64,000 nt of DNA from Trichostrongylus colubriformis (Eukaryota; Nematoda; Chromadorea; Rhabditida; Trichostrongylidae): NCBI GenBank assembly GCA_963978905.1, contig OZ022258.1, positions 44,934,591 through 44,998,590 on the forward strand, read 5' to 3'. The notes beneath the pieces are model-generated. The model was not told the DNA's origin, ran no database searches, and saw only the letters and a program-made list of their open reading frames with translations. The translations under genes and the position numbers were made by a program. Positions 21,377-33,989 of this stretch are shown here, one piece after another. How positions within the stretch are numbered: the first letter of the stretch is position 1; every line of letters starts with the position of its first letter.

Positions 21377-24049
21377 TCAGTCTTTCTTACATACGTATAA
21401 GATATTGATTGCAAATTGTGGTGTAGGAATGACGCTAATGTTGTTGAAACCAGCATCCTTCAACGCTTTAGAGCTCTCTCATTCCCCACATCGTTCCGAG
21501 TCCGAGAGCATCTGTAATAATTATTTCTTAGAAAGGCATTTCGTCTTACTCTTGTCATAATTATTTTACTTCTATCGTTAACATTAACTTTTTATTATTT
21601 CTAACGTTGAAGTACAACGATTCACCTTATGAGTTGAATATTGCGCCAAGTGCATGGCTACCTTCATAACAAATTTGGGATAACACCCTGCAATGTGCGT
21701 TGTTGCTGTTTAAGAGGCCAGACATCTCAAAAGTTCCGCGCATTTCGTAAACCACACCCACTCTTCCGAGTCAGATGGATAGAATCCTTTTCACACAGCT
21801 GTGAACATGGATAGAAAAAGGACAAAAGCCTGGTGCAGCCTATGTTCCAAATTAGCCCCGCTTGTAAATGAGCGTGTCGCATACCACACAACACTGCACT
21901 TCACATGACTTCAATCAATACGACATCGACACAATATCCGATAAACACGTCCACTGTATTTATTCTTTAAAATATACAAATACATATTTTCTTACCTTGT
22001 GAATTACTACCTACTGGGAGGCAGTGGAACACCGAAACACCATACATGTGAGCGGCAAATGTTCCCATCTCTTTTCTATCCTTGTACACATTCGACGATC
22101 CTTTGACCTCTAACACTTTGTGTAAGAAGTTTCAAAAATCAACATATGAATTAAACTTTCACCTCCAGCATTCCAAAAACGCCACCTGGCTTCAGAACTC
22201 GGTGGATCTCCTTCAGACACTGAAACATCAAGAAAACTCAGGCGAAAAGTGCTTTTTCTGAGGAACGGTGGCATGGTTTTCGGCTCACCCACATGTCACA
22301 AATTTGGCTTTACTTCGGAAAAATGACATAAAAGCATCGTTCGCGCTCGCTGATCGGTGGAGAAACAGTTGACTCTCTAATGGTTGTCGGCGGCTGGGAG
22401 GCGGTCTCTCCGCGCCCTATTACCAGCTGTGGGGCGTGGTCGATCCGCCCCACAGCTGCCGACAACCAATGGAGAGTCAACTGCTACTCCACCCATCAGC
22501 GAGCGCGAGCGATTCCTTTAAGTCTGAGGCACATTCTCCGCAAAACGGTTTGCGGACGATCAGAAAGTCAAGGATAATTAAGAGATGGAGAAGATTAACA
22601 AGAACAAAAGCCATTCAAGAAATCATCAGCTGCTTACCAAATCTGGTCTCATCTGGTCGTGACAAGCGTCAAAGATTGTCACAACGTCGTACTTGTTTGA
22701 CCAATCAGCGTCCATGGCGCCGGCATTCATTTGAATGAACGCCAAGTTATCGAATAATTCGCCATTGTCTTTTCTGAATCGTCCTCATCTATCTTTCAAA
22801 ATAAGAACCGGTAAAAATCAAGTTTAAGCCTTCAAATCTAAGCCTTAATTCCTAAGTCGTACAGTGACCTACCCCGAACGATCTTATCATCTCATATCTA
22901 CACTACAGCAGAATGATGAATGCGATGATTTTACTCACCTCTTTTGATTAGCCATGTGCACCGCTTCCATGGTCACGTGTATGCCCGTAAAGTTGGAATT
23001 AGGGAACGTTTGTGCTGAAATATTGATTCAGTTTTAACAGCTTTCCCCCATAATTTCAAGCGATTTATGAATGAAACGTTTCCACGCCTTGAACGCTATT
23101 TTTGCAAACTGGCAAGCAAAAATGAACCGTTTTTCTAATCTTGTCTTCGTCCTCCTCATGTGACACACTGGTCTCATTTAAGTGTAGGGCAGGACACACG
23201 AATGTGAAAAGTCGCACGAGTTAATTGCGTCACTGCGCCATCAAAGTGCCTTGCTACTTCCACCGTGAATGGGCCCGCGGGAGAGGACGGGGCCGCCACG
23301 AAGCTTATGAGTGACTCACTTCGAGTGCCCTGACTTACACCCATTCGTGGGTTGACACAAATATCAGATCATCCTGAGCCTATTACGATAGCTCCTATAT
23401 TATGACTATGATTAAGAGATCTTTCTAGAGAAAATTCCGGTAGCATTTTGTAGCGACTCCAAGCTAAAATACCCTCACCTAGAAGAGCGGCATGGAAACC
23501 ACTTCCACAACCAACATCCAAAAACATCACCCCTCCGTCTTCGAGGCGTTTCTGTAATAAGCACTTTTACAGGATGAAGTACACCAATTTCTGATTAGTA
23601 CAGCATACGGGCAAATCTTCTGCAAGAGCTGGTAAGAAGTCGCTGACAAGGTGTTTCTTGTGCAAAGCCTCACTGAACGATGACATAACTCTGTAGAAGT
23701 CCGTGAAATTCGAATACTCCAGTCCTGGAAAGTTGTGCCATTAGAGAGAAATATCGTTTCTACAAGAAAATATGCGGTACAGAATCACTTTTACAGTGAC
23801 AGTTACCCTTTGACGTGAAACAAATTTCAACTGTTTGTAAATTCCTATCCGCTTCCAAACTACCGTGGAAGGAGCACTGTTGATGCAGTGTGGCAACAGG
23901 CGTTATGGTAAGTACGACCTGATTCTGTACCGCGTATGATCTTGCCCCATTTCTGTTTTTTATTGTAGTGACTACCCAGTGGACCATCCTTTTTGAATAC
24001 TTCGCATAGGTTGTCGTAGGTTTTGAGAAGCATCGGAAGGAACAAATTG
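21377..24049 (-). pseudogene. SAM-dependent methyltransferase, copy A (truncated)
   Basis: Minus-strand exons matching the copy B gene: 24049-23986 (partial), 23724-23609, 23551-23479, 23014-22939, 22773-22638, 22219-22163, 22107-21996, 21511-21377. Motif I (FLDVGCGSGFHAAL), the DACHDQMRPD block and the HRVLKPGGVFGM motif are kept. Three lesions are visible. All N-terminal exons and about 13 codons of exon 3 are missing, because the duplication ends at 24049. The acidic residue in GIDVT, expected to bind the SAM ribose, is His (GIHVT). The last exon is 135 nt against 137, giving a stop after GMREL. It cannot make a normal enzyme. Confidence 0.9.
22336..22513. mobile_element. MITE with about 60-bp inverted repeats (copy A only)
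   Basis: The left end ATCGTTCGCGCTCGCTGAT and the complement of the right end (ATCGCTCGCGCTCGCTGAT) begin inverted repeats that continue about 60 bp with few mismatches, nearly to the centre. It lies in a methyltransferase intron and is missing from copy B near 56355. A clear target duplication could not be read, so I do not assign a superfamily. Confidence 0.8.
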
Positions 24050-24902
24050 TCTTCCGAAGGAATTATGTCATCTCTTCCATAGAGTCCTTTCAGCCAGTTG
24101 GCTTCGTTGTATCCTTTCCTGGATATTCGGAATCTTCCTATTGTCTTTCTTATTTCCCCTGGTACTGCCAGAAGATTTCCCATCCCAGCTCTTCCCTGAG
24201 CAAGTTGGTACTTCAATGGGTCGCAGCTGTACTCGAGCTTGTGTTTGTTCTGTTGTTACCTGTAGATTATTCTTTCTCTTCTTCCTTGATTTCTTGTTTC
24301 AGTGTTTTCCTATCCTCCAGTTCTTGGTTGAGTTCAATTTCCTCGTCTGACAGTTGGTCTATCATTACTTCCATCTTTATCAAAACGTCCGTTGCCGCTT
24401 CCATTTCCCTGTTATTCCCCTCTTCGCTTCCTTTTTCCTCCTCTCCTAAGTGCAACCCTACTTCCGACAATTTCCAGTTCTCCATGACTTCCTGGATATT
24501 CTTCTTGATCATAGTTAGCAGATGGGTCCTCTGCTTTATTGTGGTTATCCCTCCTTTTGAGTGTTTTATGGCTTCCGTGTTTCCACTCGGTAATGGTTTG
24601 GTCCCCACGTCTGCTATCGGAGCTGAGATTGAACCTTGGGCATTTTCTTTTATTTTGTTGAGATATCTTTTGATTGTTTCCACAGACATTTTTTGATTCT
24701 TTGCTTGTTTTATCCGATATTTACCACTGTATATTTTATATCTTGTTATGACACGCACCAGAAAACAGGATATGAAGAAAAACACAAAAACGAAATGAAA
24801 AATATCCGCAACCTTCTCAGTGTGGTCTTTTTTCAACCTTTCACGCTGGAATCTCGATAAATTAGCTTCACACCGAAATATCCATATGTGAGCCCTTCCC
24901 AC
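24050..24902 (-). pseudogene. Bel/Pao retrotransposon gag fragment
   Basis: The minus-strand frame from a likely gag start at 24689 (MSVETIKRYLNKIKE) runs to a stop at 24267 through a Glu-rich coiled-coil region. One frame away it continues with a segment (ARVQLRPIEVPTCSGKSWD) that matches the conserved Pao-type gag pattern 'LPxF/CxGxxWxWxxFW', and after another shift WEIFWQYQGK. Further frameshifts follow down to the duplication edge at 24050. No protease, RT or integrase is present. LTR edges could not be fixed; 24900-25220 may be 5' leader or LTR. Confidence 0.7.
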
Positions 24903-25559
24903 TAGTGTATGGAATCGGTGGTATATTTAAAGAGCACTCTGTATGGGAGGCGTTACTTTTTCCGCAAATGCTACTAACCTGCCGTAGATGTGGTGGTTGC
25001 TGCGTCGGACGTCGAAGAATATATAACAGAGAACTACAGGAATAACACATAGAATTTCGCTCCGACGGCTGTCTAGTGGGGCTTGTTCCACACAAAGAGA
25101 ATAACAAGTACAGCACAAGTACGGGACAGTGACATAAAATGCTCGAGCCGTGATGCTGGCCCTCTGTCTGTGAACGCCTGGAATAAGTCTTGTTATCAAG
25201 CTTAACGTCAGCAAAAAAATGTTGTTGACGGTCCCAGAGATGAACGAGGGGGTGTACTAGACGACGGAATCCTTATCCGGATTGAACCGAGACAAGTAAC
25301 TCATCCCTCGGCCCCTTCCCTTCCCTCAATTCCGTTTTCCCGTGCATACGGTAGCGTCGAATATTCAGGAGGCAGGATTTCGTCGCGAAACCGTTCTCAG
25401 TCGCAGTCACAGCCTACCTATAGAGTGCTGCGATGGAGTAGACTCGATTGTGAGGTCTGAAACAGCCCTGATTCAATTGGTCAAAAATGCATTCAAAATG
25501 TCTCACATAGAGCGTTGGTACTGACGTGGAATAGACCAAGCACTGCAATGATTTGCAGT

Positions 25560-26049
25560 ATGTCAGTTGGGGAAACATTCTGTTGTGAACAAGAATCTAG
25601 GGCTAAGTACTCTACAGTTTAGACGTAGGAAGAGCGATCTTTTACTATATTATAAACTGTTGCATGGCAAAACCGACATGAATATTGAGGAGCTTTGGTC
25701 TCGAAGAAATTCAATAACCAGAGGCGGCAAGTTCAAAATAGATGTGGGTCGAGCCAAACTTAATTGTAGGCGTCATTTTTCACCCATAGGGTTATCCCTC
25801 TGTTTAGGAAGTTATGCCAGAAGCATCGGGTGCTTACAACATCCTATTGTTCATTTAAAAGATGTTTGGACAAATGCCTGAATCCGTAAATCCTTTTTTA
25901 TTTCTTATCGCTTAATCTTACTGTTGTCGTTTTATGTGCTATTTGTTTTCATGTAATACCTTTATCACTTTGACACTTATTGTCCAGGGTCAAATTTAAC
26001 TGGTGATCGCACGAATCTGCTTGTGTAATAAATAAATATATATATATTT
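25560..26049 (+). mobile_element. 5'-truncated LINE, end of ORF2 and tail
   Basis: The open frame to 25881 includes LGLSTLQFRRRKSDLLLYYK, LLHGKTDM, and SITRGGKFKIDVGRAKLN, a pattern I recognise as the C-terminal region downstream of reverse transcriptase in nematode non-LTR retrotransposons. It is followed by about 140 bp of 3' sequence and an AATAAATAAATATATATATA tail (26025-26047). The 5' part with the catalytic domains is absent, so this is an inactive insertion. Confidence 0.7.
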
Positions 26050-26254
26050 GAAAGCTAATCATGCTGAATCTCTATCGTTTCCCGCTCTTGTGCTCGAATT
26101 GTGTTTTATTGGGGCAGAAATTATCGCATTTCATACGGCAGCTTGTCTCTGATGTGATCAGGCTGAGTTTAACGCTCAGTTTCCTATCGGGATTTCTTTT
26201 GGGATTTGTTATATTCACACTGGAGCTCTTTCGCCATGGGGAAGACAGTCGTGT

Positions 26255-26360
26255 GGTGGTGGATGCGGTTGTGGAGCTGACAATTTTTTATGGAACTGTG
26301 CGGCTGTGAAACTGACAATCTTTTGTGGAACTGTGCGGTTGTGGAACTTACAATTTTTTA
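26255..26360 (+). repeat. Short tandem repeat, about 31-bp unit
   Basis: Three degenerate copies of a unit with GTGCGGTTGTGGAACTGACA followed by ATTTTTTA. No gene is associated. Confidence 0.6.
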
Positions 26361-26899
26361 AACAATCCTGATCGATAGAACAGTGCGTTGAGAAAGGAGG
26401 AGTGATTCGTATCTCTCTCCTTCTTCAAGGCAAGGTTAAATCTGCTGAGAGCCGATCATTTCGTCGCATTATTCCTTACTCTGAACTGATTTTTTTCGAT
26501 TGTGCCCGAATGTGAATTAACATGCATTGTTCCAAGCAGCCCCGTCTTGTTCATACATGGAAGACCCTATCTTGTGCTGTGCACCAAAATGCTCATTGTC
26601 AGTTGCAGTGTCTATCTCAAAGATGTTCTCGCTTTCTGAGGGGATTTATCATGATTCTTTGTCGAATGTGATTTTAGCCGATTGCAAGTTTTCACCTTAC
26701 CTCGCGATACGTGAAACTGACGGTAGCTGTAGGCAAATCCTGTGATCGGAGTTGGAGGTTGAACTCTCACTCCAGGCTTCCAACATATACATATGCAAAC
26801 TTGTTACATCATCGGCATCGATCACCATTACCGTTCTTTCGAGTACAATGTAGCGTTGCACATTTGAATTGAATGCGATTTATTGAAGATACCACCTCT

Positions 26900-28010
26900 T
26901 TAATTCTCGGTATAGACGCACACTGCAGTGATTTCTGTTCCGAACTTGATAACGCCGTTGCATCCATAACGTGTTTGGGCGGGAAGGTAACGAAGCTGAC
27001 ATTAAATGAGATACAGTAGTCCAATCATTAAAAGCTGCACACGATTTTTCTGTACGCCTGCATCCCCGCTTTCTTTCCCAGTTACCATATTCTGAAAGCT
27101 GAAAGCAAAACTCCCGCTGAAAGCACTCCTGTCCTCCTTACTGTTGCACATGACTGCAATGATTTCGTAAATCCCCCGAAGCTTGTTCCACTTTTTCTCA
27201 TATGCTGTGAATCCCTCCAACTGAAGGCTGTGAGTTGAACTATGCTTTCAAGAAGGTGTGCGGCAAGACATTTGAACCTGGCCAAGTCCAGTAGGCTGTG
27301 GTCGCATCTCTTTGCTTTCGGTAAATTTACAAAGGCACTAAAATGGGTTGTACGTTCTGAGGCTACTCGCGTGCTCCGGTCACCCAGTTCATGTCCTGTC
27401 GAGCACCTCGTTTCCAATAGAAGTCTTGGCGGAGGCGCGCTTGTGAAGCCTAGGTTCTGCACTCATTCAAATGAGTTTGTCGAAGTGAAGCCTTTGATAA
27501 ATACAACTCACCCACATTCCGTATTTTTTGAAAAGGTCCTCGAGAGTTTTCTCTATCATTTCTTTTACTTTTAAGGTAGCGCCGCTTTCGAACTTTCTTG
27601 AAATGCAATTAACTTGTAAGAATCGTGGTACCAGCATGTTCTTGCGAAGGAGGAAATACGAACCTTTTGCGGTAGATTATTAGGGGTTGTTTTGAGCTCC
27701 ATCTCTGCTCTGCTTCTTTCAGCGCTTCTTTCGCAAGCTCTTTGTCCCATTTCTGTTCATCAGTTGTTACACAAAAGAAATTCGTTGAGACGAGCTAAAC
27801 CGTCGATGAAAACACTTACCATCTTGTCATTATACTTTTCATTGAGCTCCTTGAATGCCTGCTTGGCTTCTTTGGTTAGGTTTCCTCTGTTTGAAGGCTT
27901 TGTGAAATCTGGAATAGCCTCGGCTTACTAGTCGGTGGAAAATGCGCACAAAAGAACTCATCTAGAGCGTAGGAACTGGTGACTAGTGATAGTGCGACGA
28001 CGAACCACAT
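26900..28010 (-). CDS. Putative SCP/TAPS (CAP)-like secreted protein
   Basis: The minus-strand start at 28010 gives a signal peptide (MWFVVALSLVTSSYA). A segment ending near 27820 carries NLTKEAKQAFKELNEKYND. Exon 27752-27664 reads KWDKELAKEALKEAEQRW, and exon 27596-27512 reads ESGATLKVKEMIEKTLEDL. The last exon, 26995-26900, has YGC followed by TAVCVYTEN and a stop. The order resembles hookworm activation-associated secreted proteins (CAP domain), with a helix, a KWDxELAxxA motif and a final GC...VCVY strand, but cysteines are few. Between 27929 and 27908 the frame changes across only 20 bases that happen to look like an intron. That is too short to splice, so it is probably a frameshift. 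Exons between 27512 and 26995 are not resolved. Possibly a pseudogene. Confidence 0.45.
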
Positions 28011-31000
28011 TTTGAACGTGACAATGTCAGCTGTTTCTCCCCTTATTTATATGGTTGCATATCATGTACTTTAACGAGAGAACTTCATGTGAGCGAGATT
28101 ATTTTCAAATTATTTAATTGAAACTCTTGTCTGAGAAGTTGTTTGACCGAATGTGCCTCGTGCCACTACCCTTTCGCCAATATTAGTGTTACTGCCACAT
28201 GCATTTTGCTATCGAGAGGTCCATTTCCTAAAAAAGACAATGCCGTGTGAATACATTACAATGAAGCTGCCACCAATATTGAAAATTATTATTTACAGTT
28301 TTCTATTTTTAACATTCGTGTGAAGTGGGAATATGTAAGCATGTCCACTAGCATATCTTATCATTATGTGATGACTTTCGAAACCTTTTACAAAATCAGC
28401 TGCTTTTTTAGCTCTGAAAACTAACATCAATCAGATAAACATTAGTGATCAGTGTCCTGAATGGCCTACCCGCCAGCAACCGCTGATAAATTGAGGTGGA
28501 GGATGGGGTCGTGTACGCTCGAGTAGTCTTTGTTTTTCATCGGAATTTTTCTAAATGCTTTGTGGTTTAAATATCGACACACAAAAGTAGTCCAAATGGT
28601 CGGTGTCGAGGAGTAAGTAGGATCAAGGGAATATCTTGATCCCATTCCCCCTGTGGATACTCCATCCGCAAAGTATGTGCCATCACGGCGGCGCGAGAGT
28701 GAGCTAATGAGATGGGCACCATTTCAAAATGGCCAATGCTCATCTACGATATACCAGCTGGGCAGTAGTGGCACATACATAGATAGGAGGCATGACATAC
28801 TGCCATGAGATAGGATATGGGCAATTTCCATAGTAGCAGCGACCTTATCAGATGATAGCATCGCGTGCAAACTCATCCATATGCTCGGTTCCAGGCTGCA
28901 TCTCGTCAAAGTCGAAGATCAGGAATCCGTAGCTTCAGGGTTTTTAGGAGTTTTTATCAGTTTTTTCCTAATCTATGTGCTCGTCAGCACTCCAGACTCT
29001 TTATGGAGCACGTCCACGTAGAAGATGGTCGTGAACTGTGGCTCGTGGCCAAACCCCTGTACAGGAACCACCATGTGTATGTTTGCACACTTCTGCAATA
29101 CTAAATGCAGATGAAGAGATGGTTCAAGGGCTCTGGCGTCTCATCAACATTTATGAATTATAAATCTAGGATATTGGTATGATACGGTTCCCTTCGTAAC
29201 AAATATTTTGCGTCAAAAACGATGCAGTAATCAGTTTCATATGTGTTCTGAGCAAATTGCTTAGCAAGAAATTTCTAGCATATTGAGTGAATAATCTAAC
29301 ATATTGAGTGATTGAGTGAATAAAGCTTGTTTCCGGAGTTTTTAACAGATTTTAACATCCCTAATATAGTTTGCTGCATTTGGAAAACAGTTCCTCAAGC
29401 ATGCAAAAGGTATTGGAGAATTATCAGGAATCTTCTAAGTCCGCGGGGACTCTAGTAATTTTGAAATTCCGCGTTACTGTTTTTGTTGTTGATGTGTTTA
29501 GTTTTGTTTTCGCTATTACTATGTGGCCCAGATTTAGTTTCCATAGCAGTTTTCTTCCGAATCATAAGAGACTCAAACGATAATAATGCTCAGCGTTATT
29601 AGTTCTGCTTATGTTTGGTCATTAAGTAATTCTGTGCATCACTTTCGATCGAATCCATCCTTTCTTCCATTTGCTGCGTTTCTCCTTTTTATCTGGGACA
29701 ATAACTTGAACAGCAACTATACAACTTTATTGTGATTTTGGCTGGTGATGCCCCAGTTTTATATCTATCACTCCATGTCCATATACTTTTCTCTCATTGG
29801 ACCCATTTCTCTGGGTATCCTTTGAACTCCTTCCTGGTAAGAAATATGTAACATCAGACTTATCGATATTATTCGTACAGGAGAACTCTAATGCAGGCAT
29901 TCGTCATTTTGGAACATTGCGTGGTGTCGGAATACTTATTTTGAAATGATTTTGGTCTCGTGCGATTCCATATATATCTTGCTACTCTTCGCGATCTTAT
30001 CTAACGAGTCTTCCATTCATTTCTGCTTTTTTTCTTCTTAACGAATAACTTTACCCTTTCCGCGAAAGTACGGTGCATGGCCCATTTTTAAGAGGCTTCT
30101 TTCTGATCTTCTCTCTTACTTATGTCCATGCATTTTAGTATGACCTCAGTTATTTCGAAAAAATTCAGCAAGGTATCCAATTTAACATGCTTTTCACTAA
30201 TGACTGCTTTCTGACATTCTGCCCAGTGCCCCCTTTTTCAAGTTGTAGAGACATGTGATAGTCGGAACATAATGCTCTTCATCCCTATTTTGAATGCCAT
30301 TGCATGCGTAATATGGAGCCAGGGGAGAATGGAGAGCTGGAAACTTACGATATGTCACTATTTCAGCAAAAAAAGGTGCAGTCATCGGTCATATTCTAGC
30401 AAATTGTACTAGAGCACTGAACAAACGGTGCCACGACCTTGACGAAGTACGGTAACTACCTGATGGAACACGGTATATTGCTATCAAAATTGTAAAATTG
30501 AGTACTCCCGAAATCAGTAAACGCCGCCATTGCAAATAAGTAATTAACAATCGACTATCGGACATTGAGGTCTATAATCGTTTGTCTCAATCTTAGCCTA
30601 TCATTCGTGCACTTGCGTGCATTTCGTTTACTTTTTCGCTACCTGTTTTTTGTGTTTGAGTTGTGTTTGATTGATGCATCAAACCATCCTGTTTTATGTA
30701 GGAGCTCAACTACAGTGATGCGAAGCATAACGCTCAATTTTCTCTTGGCCTTCTCCCAAATTGCCTCAGTCCCTTGGAATTCTTGTACCATGGAAAAGAC
30801 AATCCTGAGAAAAGTGGGATCGTGGGAACTGAACAATTTTCGGAACAACCCTAAGCGCTATATTAGTGCGGGTGAGAGCAAAAACCATTTATAGATCCCA
30901 CGCTCCACACTATATGGCTCATAATCATTTCTTGCCATTATCTCTTCTTTCTAATGTACTCTAGTTATGCTCGGATGTGAATAAATACATCGTTGAACTG

Positions 31001-31405
31001 CACCCTATCCTCGCAGAGCTAGCTGGAGAGATAGAGCGCTAGTTTTCCCCTCCAGGAATCGTAGCGATTTATCCTTTACTGTCTACGAAGACACTCAGTG
31101 AGCACTATCTACTCACACAAGTGCACTGCGCTCTCCGAAGTGGTAATCATGATCCTTTGGTATTTGTGATTTTAGCTGATTGCTAGTTTAGTAGCCTGCG
31201 ATGCATTTGCACTGAAGGTGAGTTGTGAGCAAAATCTTCTGCCGAAGCTAGAGGTTGAACACCCACTTCAGGCTTTGCAAACATATGCAAACCTATCATC
31301 ACACTACCGGAACCAATTACCATTAGTCTTTCTGTCCCTTTGAGTGCGAATTATCTGCACACTTCAATACGATTTATTGGAAAATTCAGCAAGGACGTTC
31401 TCACT
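28011..31405. other. No supported gene
   Basis: AT-rich sequence with only short frames. One minus-strand segment at about 30811-30650 is open after a TTTTCTCAG acceptor and reads MVQEFQGTEAIWEKAKRKL, which might be an isolated exon, but no family could be assigned and no neighbours were found. Confidence 0.4.
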
Positions 31406-31830
31406 TTACTTCTTGGTATAGACGCATACAGCAGTCTCTAGTCCGCGCAGTTGTAAGTTGTGCATCCGTAACCTGTAGTGGCGGGGAGATAGCGAAGCTT
31501 AGCATGCGTGAGACGTTAGTTTTCAGACGATAATGAGATACCGTAATCCAACCGTGGAAAGAGCTGCGCACAGTTTTTTCTGTACCCTTGTGTGCCATTC
31601 TGATCCTGCCTATGAAGCATTCATCAGTTCCGCCTACTACTGTCGAACTTGAATGCGATGCTTTCTTCCGTTTCCAGTCTAAGTTTGTCCCCTTTCAAAT
31701 TTTTCACAGCCTGCTTTGAGGCCCTTCAATGAAGGGCTCCGATGCTTTCAAGGTGTGCGACAGGACGTTTGAACTTAGCTCCCTTGGCTATGACTCGATC
31801 GGGTCAACTCTCCGTACCTAAAGCTTTGTC
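31406..31830 (-). pseudogene. Partial decayed copy of the CAP-like gene
   Basis: Diverged paralog of 26900-27330; homology of flanking sequence also extends left to about 31150. The terminal exon (31497-31406) reads LRYLPATTGYGCTTYNCAD and then, one frame away, LETAVCVYTKK and a stop. At 92 nt it is not a multiple of three, against 96 in the better copy. The N-terminal exons were not found to the right of 31830. Confidence 0.5.
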
Positions 31831-33540
31831 GACCGCTACCTCAGTCGGGAAACGTCATTACCTTCTCCCCCATCAATACAGCACCTACTTGGGGTTGTGT
31901 GTCTGAGCAGTATTGATGCTGATGGAAACATGCTTGAGCCCATTCATTCCCGCTACCTTACTGAGCACAAGAGGGAAGGTATTCAGCATAGGGTACACCA
32001 GGAGTCGAGCATCCTTCTACGAGGGGTCATATTTGACCAGACAGAGAGGGGGGAAAGGGGCAGGAGGCAGTGACCCTGGAGAGGTTAGCTATAGAGACTA
32101 GAGTCCTAACTTCCAATAAGCAGAACGAAGCGAAGGGTAGCGAAGGGCTTCACCGAAAGACAGTGTGAGGAATGTGAAGCGAACTTTTTTGCTTCACGTG
32201 GAATACGCACAAACATTGTGCGGGCTTTTTAAATGATTTTGTCATTATTTTAGAAGCTCATACATGAAACAAAAAATCGCTGTCATGTTTGGCTGAGTGG
32301 TTTCGACAGTAACAGGAAGCGGTTGAATGGTATGACTCAGGTGAGAAAATTTTTTTGCATTCTCCCAATTTCCGTCCTCCAGAATACCTATGACCGCATC
32401 GCGAATCGCAAAATTTACAAGTTATACATGACCGCAAAAATCAGGTTTCTGTCCGTCAACTTACCCCTGTTTTCAATTCTTTGCGAATTTGACGACTGAC
32501 CAGTTTGGACCTGCCAGCCCCATAACACAGAAATTGAGCATTTCCAGCACAAAGCGCGTGCAATATTCGTGCTCAGAGATCGAACAGTCCCGGAGAACTT
32601 GCAGCCTGAACGAGGTAATGTGTAGTGAAATGAATTAGGCTATACATTGAAAAAAGTCTTTCAATATTGAATTTGAAGCTATTGTTATCATGTGCTGTAT
32701 TGCCCTTTTTGCGACGCTTTGTCCTCGACAGCAAAGTACGCGTGGATATGAAATTCCAAAAATATTGCAAGAGCGATAGGGACGCTTCAGATCGCCCACT
32801 TCTGAAACCGACTTTCCGGACAACAGCTTTATCGAATAGATTTCTTTCCATAAAAGAGGATTAACAAAATTAAGGGCCGATATATCACAATATTTTGTAA
32901 ATTACAAGAAAGAGAGAGCAGAAAACTGATTCACTCAACTTGAATTATGTCTTCTGCTCCTCTCCGTAGTACGAGAACAAGCTCGAAGTCTCTTCACAAC
33001 CCGGTCACAAGTTTCACAAAAAAAGTAATCGAAAGTGACCCTGAAAGGAAATCGATAGAAAAACCAGTGAAACTCGCGATTGTAGTGTGAAGTTCCACAC
33101 AGGTCTTTTTATCGTTTTTCTGCCATCTCTTCTTTAGACCTCTTTCAATTACTCTCGATTGAAATTGTTGACTCGGCAGGCCTTGCGTCAGGTCAAGGAT
33201 CCCGGTAGGAGGTAAATGGAAGCAAGATCTGGCAATTATGGCAGATTCTGAGGCGATAAATAGGGCGGATCGCGTCTACATCATTCTTGAACGACTTTTT
33301 GCTCTTGACCCTTCATTCTAGAGGGAGGATGCTTCGAGCAGGATCAAGCCTCTGTCGAGGAATCCTCGACAGAGGGGTCGTATTTGGTCCGCTGGGAGAG
33401 GAGGGGGTGGGGTCGTAATCGTTGAGATAAGCAGTGATCAACGGAATTCCTCAGGCTGAGGGACCAAAGTGTAAAGGGGGAGGTGTGATAAAACTGACTA
33501 GGTTCGCGCCCGAAACTAATTCAACTTAATCATCATAGAA
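31831..33540. other. No supported gene
   Basis: No coding exon recognised. A near-perfect short palindrome lies at 33350-33376 (13-bp arms CCTCTGTCGAGGA). Confidence 0.45.
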
Positions 33541-33989
33541 ATTTCATGCATGGCGCGATCCACAACGAAGCCGGTCAGTACATTAACCCTTTCGTTGGTC
33601 CACTGGCACCGAAACCACGTACAGGGACACCTTCGAAACTCATCGATTAACCGTGAGAACGGATATTTATCCACGAGTACCACCGTAGATGATTACTCCA
33701 GAAACTATGGGGTGAAAACGAAAAACTGACCGATGTGGAATTCTTTCATATCCTGTTACGGTTGCACGCACGTAAACTGGTGCTAGCAAGTCAATATGCG
33801 GTTCGAAAAAGCATATGTATGCACTGAAAATAGGGAGGAAATCCTCATGCATGGTGCATCCCGCAACGAGGCCAGCCAAGGCTAACCACCCTCTTGTTGC
33901 TCTTCTGAAAGCAAAAGATGAGTACTGGAGGCGTAATAGACACAATGGATCTTTTTCCAAAGATTCGTGAGTAGATCTTGTAACTTCGA

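Larger units (their letters stand above)
1..24049 (+). repeat. Segmental duplication, copy A (left edge outside window)
   Basis: The sequence from base 1 onward matches 34691 onward in the same orientation, and the match continues, interrupted by insertions, to 24049, which aligns with 57831. Gene exons, introns and intergenic DNA are all shared, so this is a genomic duplication and not a processed copy. The shared sequence stops inside a coding exon of the methyltransferase. The left limit is not visible because homology already exists at base 1. Copy A carries more transposon insertions and more gene lesions than copy B. Confidence 0.93.

Noticed and set aside
24205..24696. 163-codon plus-strand open frame rich in Ser and Phe
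   Set aside because: Antisense shadow of the Bel/Pao gag coiled-coil region.
27909..27928. 20-nt GTAAGC...CCAG segment as an intron
   Set aside because: Too short for spliceosomal removal; more likely marks a frameshift.
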